A DNA stretch of 13,784 nt. Origin: DAOTXK01 sp034435395 (lineage in GTDB: Bacteria; Chloroflexota; Anaerolineae; Aggregatilineales; Ch27). The notes beneath the pieces are model-generated. The model did no database searches and was not told where the DNA came from. It worked only from the letters and a program-made list of their open reading frames with translations. Within the stretch, counting starts at the first letter, position 1. The number at the start of each line of letters is the position of its first letter. Of the stretch, positions 13,004 to 13,784 are shown piece by piece. Where the stretch lies: positions 1 to 13,784 of the forward strand of contig DAOTXK010000084.1 in assembly GCA_034435395.1 (NCBI GenBank). Reading direction: 5' to 3'. The position numbers and the translations under genes are program-made.

Positions 13004-13037
13004 GGTAGTTTCTCCCTTCCTGGACTCTACTTTTCAC

Positions 13038-13265
13038 TTACCCTTCTGTCCAGTTTTGGGGTCCATTACAGCCATAGAGACCTCGACTGCCTGCATGAAT
13101 GGCCCGAATGTGGCTCAACAGTTGCGCATCCTGTTGCTGATGCGCACTGGGTGGCCGCTGGAGCCAGACATAATAGCCGCTGACGGAAACCTCCAGCGCC
13201 CGGCACCTGGTTTCTACCGCACACAGACCGCGTAACTCGGCGATGATCTGGTAGCTCACGGTCAC
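13038..13265 (-). pseudogene. IS3-family orfB start (element A), cut by element B
   Basis: From a GTG at 13263-13265 the frame encodes the amino end of an IS3-family OrfB: VSYQIIAELRGLCAVETRCR, then the well-known VSGYYVWLQRPPS motif and HIRAIHAGSRGLYG, where intact proteins continue with SPRVH. At 13065 the frame runs into the terminal repeat of element B and ends a few codons later at 13038. The integrase core with the DDE residues is entirely absent, so this cannot transpose. It would normally be made as a fusion with OrfA by a -1 shift at the A6G site upstream. Cutting of one IS by another is directly visible here. Confidence 0.85.
13047..13065 (-). repeat. Terminal inverted repeat of IS3-family element B
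   Basis: TGGACCCCAAAACTGGACA on the minus strand has the form of an IS3-family end and lies 43 nt before the OrfA start of element B. On its outer side it abuts the cut OrfB of element A. No matching opposite end of B is in the window, so only its left end survives. Confidence 0.75.
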
Positions 13266-13288
13266 TGCTGGCCCACAATGCTGATAGC

Positions 13289-13295
13289 CTTTTTT
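13289..13295 (-). other. A6G slippery heptamer of element A
   Basis: A AAA AAG on the minus strand, in the form used by IS3-family elements for -1 frameshifting between orfA and orfB. Read in the restored OrfA frame (L-K-K), a -1 slip leads straight into the OrfB frame. Confidence 0.7.
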
Positions 13296-13527
13296 AGCAC
13301 TTCCCGCTCCTGCCGCAGCGCAGGTGCTTCACTTCAGCCGCTAATTCCGCCATGCTGTGCCCACTGCTACTGGCCGCCTGCCCAAACTGGCGTCGCCAGC
13401 GGTACAGCACATTGTCGTTGATGCCTAACTCATGGGCAATTTGCGCTACTGGTTTGCCGCTGCTTGCGATGAGCTGCACGGCCTCCCGTTTGAATTCCTC
13501 ATGATATTGCCGTCTCGTTTTGGTCAT
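13294..13527 (-). pseudogene. IS3-family orfA (element A), frameshifted
   Basis: ATG at 13525-13527 with GGGGAGGT 6 nt upstream. The product begins MTKTRRQYHEEFKREAVQLI and has the HTH_Tnp_1 helix-turn-helix (VAQIAHELGINDNVLYRWRR), then the start of the leucine-zipper segment (MAELAAEVKHLR). There a single base is missing near 13317-13322: the actual frame ends 19 nt later at TAA (13294), whereas the +1 frame continues LRQEREVLKKAISIVGQQ to 13262, exactly as OrfA proteins end. So orfA carries a one-base deletion in addition to the break in orfB. It is dead as an active element. Confidence 0.82.
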
Positions 13528-13784
13528 CGCTCGACCTCCCCAATCCAGTGTATCCTGTCTTATTCAACCCTCCACCAAACTGGGGCAAGCTCACCCCACC
13601 ACAGGACAGAACCGTCGCCTGCCAAGCGGCTGACGGCTATCCAGCAGCAATATGGGGGTGGGGGAGAGAGAAGAGAAAAAGTACTGTTCGGCCCGAAACG
13701 CCCCGGAAATCGCGCCAGGATGCGTTCTAGAGGCATTTCTGCGGGCATGGCGCGTGAACTGGGGCAGCGCGTGAGCCTCACAGG
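13528..13784. other. Right-hand flank, no supported gene
   Basis: The outer end of element A must lie a few tens of bases beyond 13527, but no partner repeat is available to fix it. An ATG at 13747 opens a short plus-strand frame (MARELGQRVSLT) that runs off the edge; without a ribosome site or more sequence it cannot be called. Confidence 0.5.

Noticed and set aside
13560..13781. Minus-strand frame of 73 codons at the right edge
   Set aside because: Composition is Pro/Ser/Trp-rich without motifs, no ribosome site is present, and it overlaps the likely outer end of element A.
1..13784. CRISPR array or rRNA gene
   Set aside because: No regularly spaced direct repeats and no rRNA-like stretches are seen anywhere in the window.

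Overview
The window looks like an accessory stretch of a GC-rich bacterial chromosome. GTG is a frequent start, several Shine-Dalgarno sites are strong, operons are compact, and insertion-sequence debris lies at both ends. The mix of families (family-5 binding protein with DppB/DppC and a cytosolic glycerophosphodiesterase, MntA/HepT, an ISAs1 transposase, unassigned wHTH and membrane proteins) fits environmental Chloroflexota-like genomes. That placement is an inference from flavour only; no marker gene fixes it.

Layout. (1) 1-970: the 5' end of an ISAs1-family transposase running off the left edge, a 71-aa orphan gene whose end forms one arm of an inverted repeat in front of the transposase, and tRNA-Thr(UGU). 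(2) 976-2977, minus strand: a winged-helix regulator and an unrecognised 520-aa protein with two wHTH-like segments. (3) 2978-3475: non-coding, with at least three terminator-type hairpins in series and a possible small RNA. (4) 3476-4680, minus strand: a four-helix membrane protein followed by a 64-aa Cys-rich protein. (5) 4681-5011: a divergent intergenic region holding a good plus-strand promoter followed at once by two bulged hairpins with 7-nt loops, the second terminator-like; this is a small RNA or an attenuating leader. (6) 5012-7029, plus strand: a membrane-tethered MerR-type regulator, a small single-span protein, and an exported phosphodiester glycosidase (NAGPA family). (7) 7330-11550, minus strand: a Tat-exported family-5 solute-binding protein, two permeases and a glycerophosphodiester phosphodiesterase, with a 14-bp perfect hairpin between the binding-protein and permease genes. 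No transporter ATPase is in the window. (8) 11894-13527, minus strand: a MntA/HepT (MNT/HEPN) toxin-antitoxin pair, a frameshifted start of a DUF1156-type gene overlapping the hepT stop, and two nested, decayed IS3-family elements upstream.

How the parts may work together. The glycosidase and the glycerophosphodiesterase both open phosphodiester bonds, one outside and one inside the cell, and sit convergently around an importer, so a role in scavenging phosphodiesters is a reasonable but unproven reading. The right end is best read as the remains of a defence or stability module: MntA and HepT keep their motifs, while the genes on either side have been cut by IS events and deletions.
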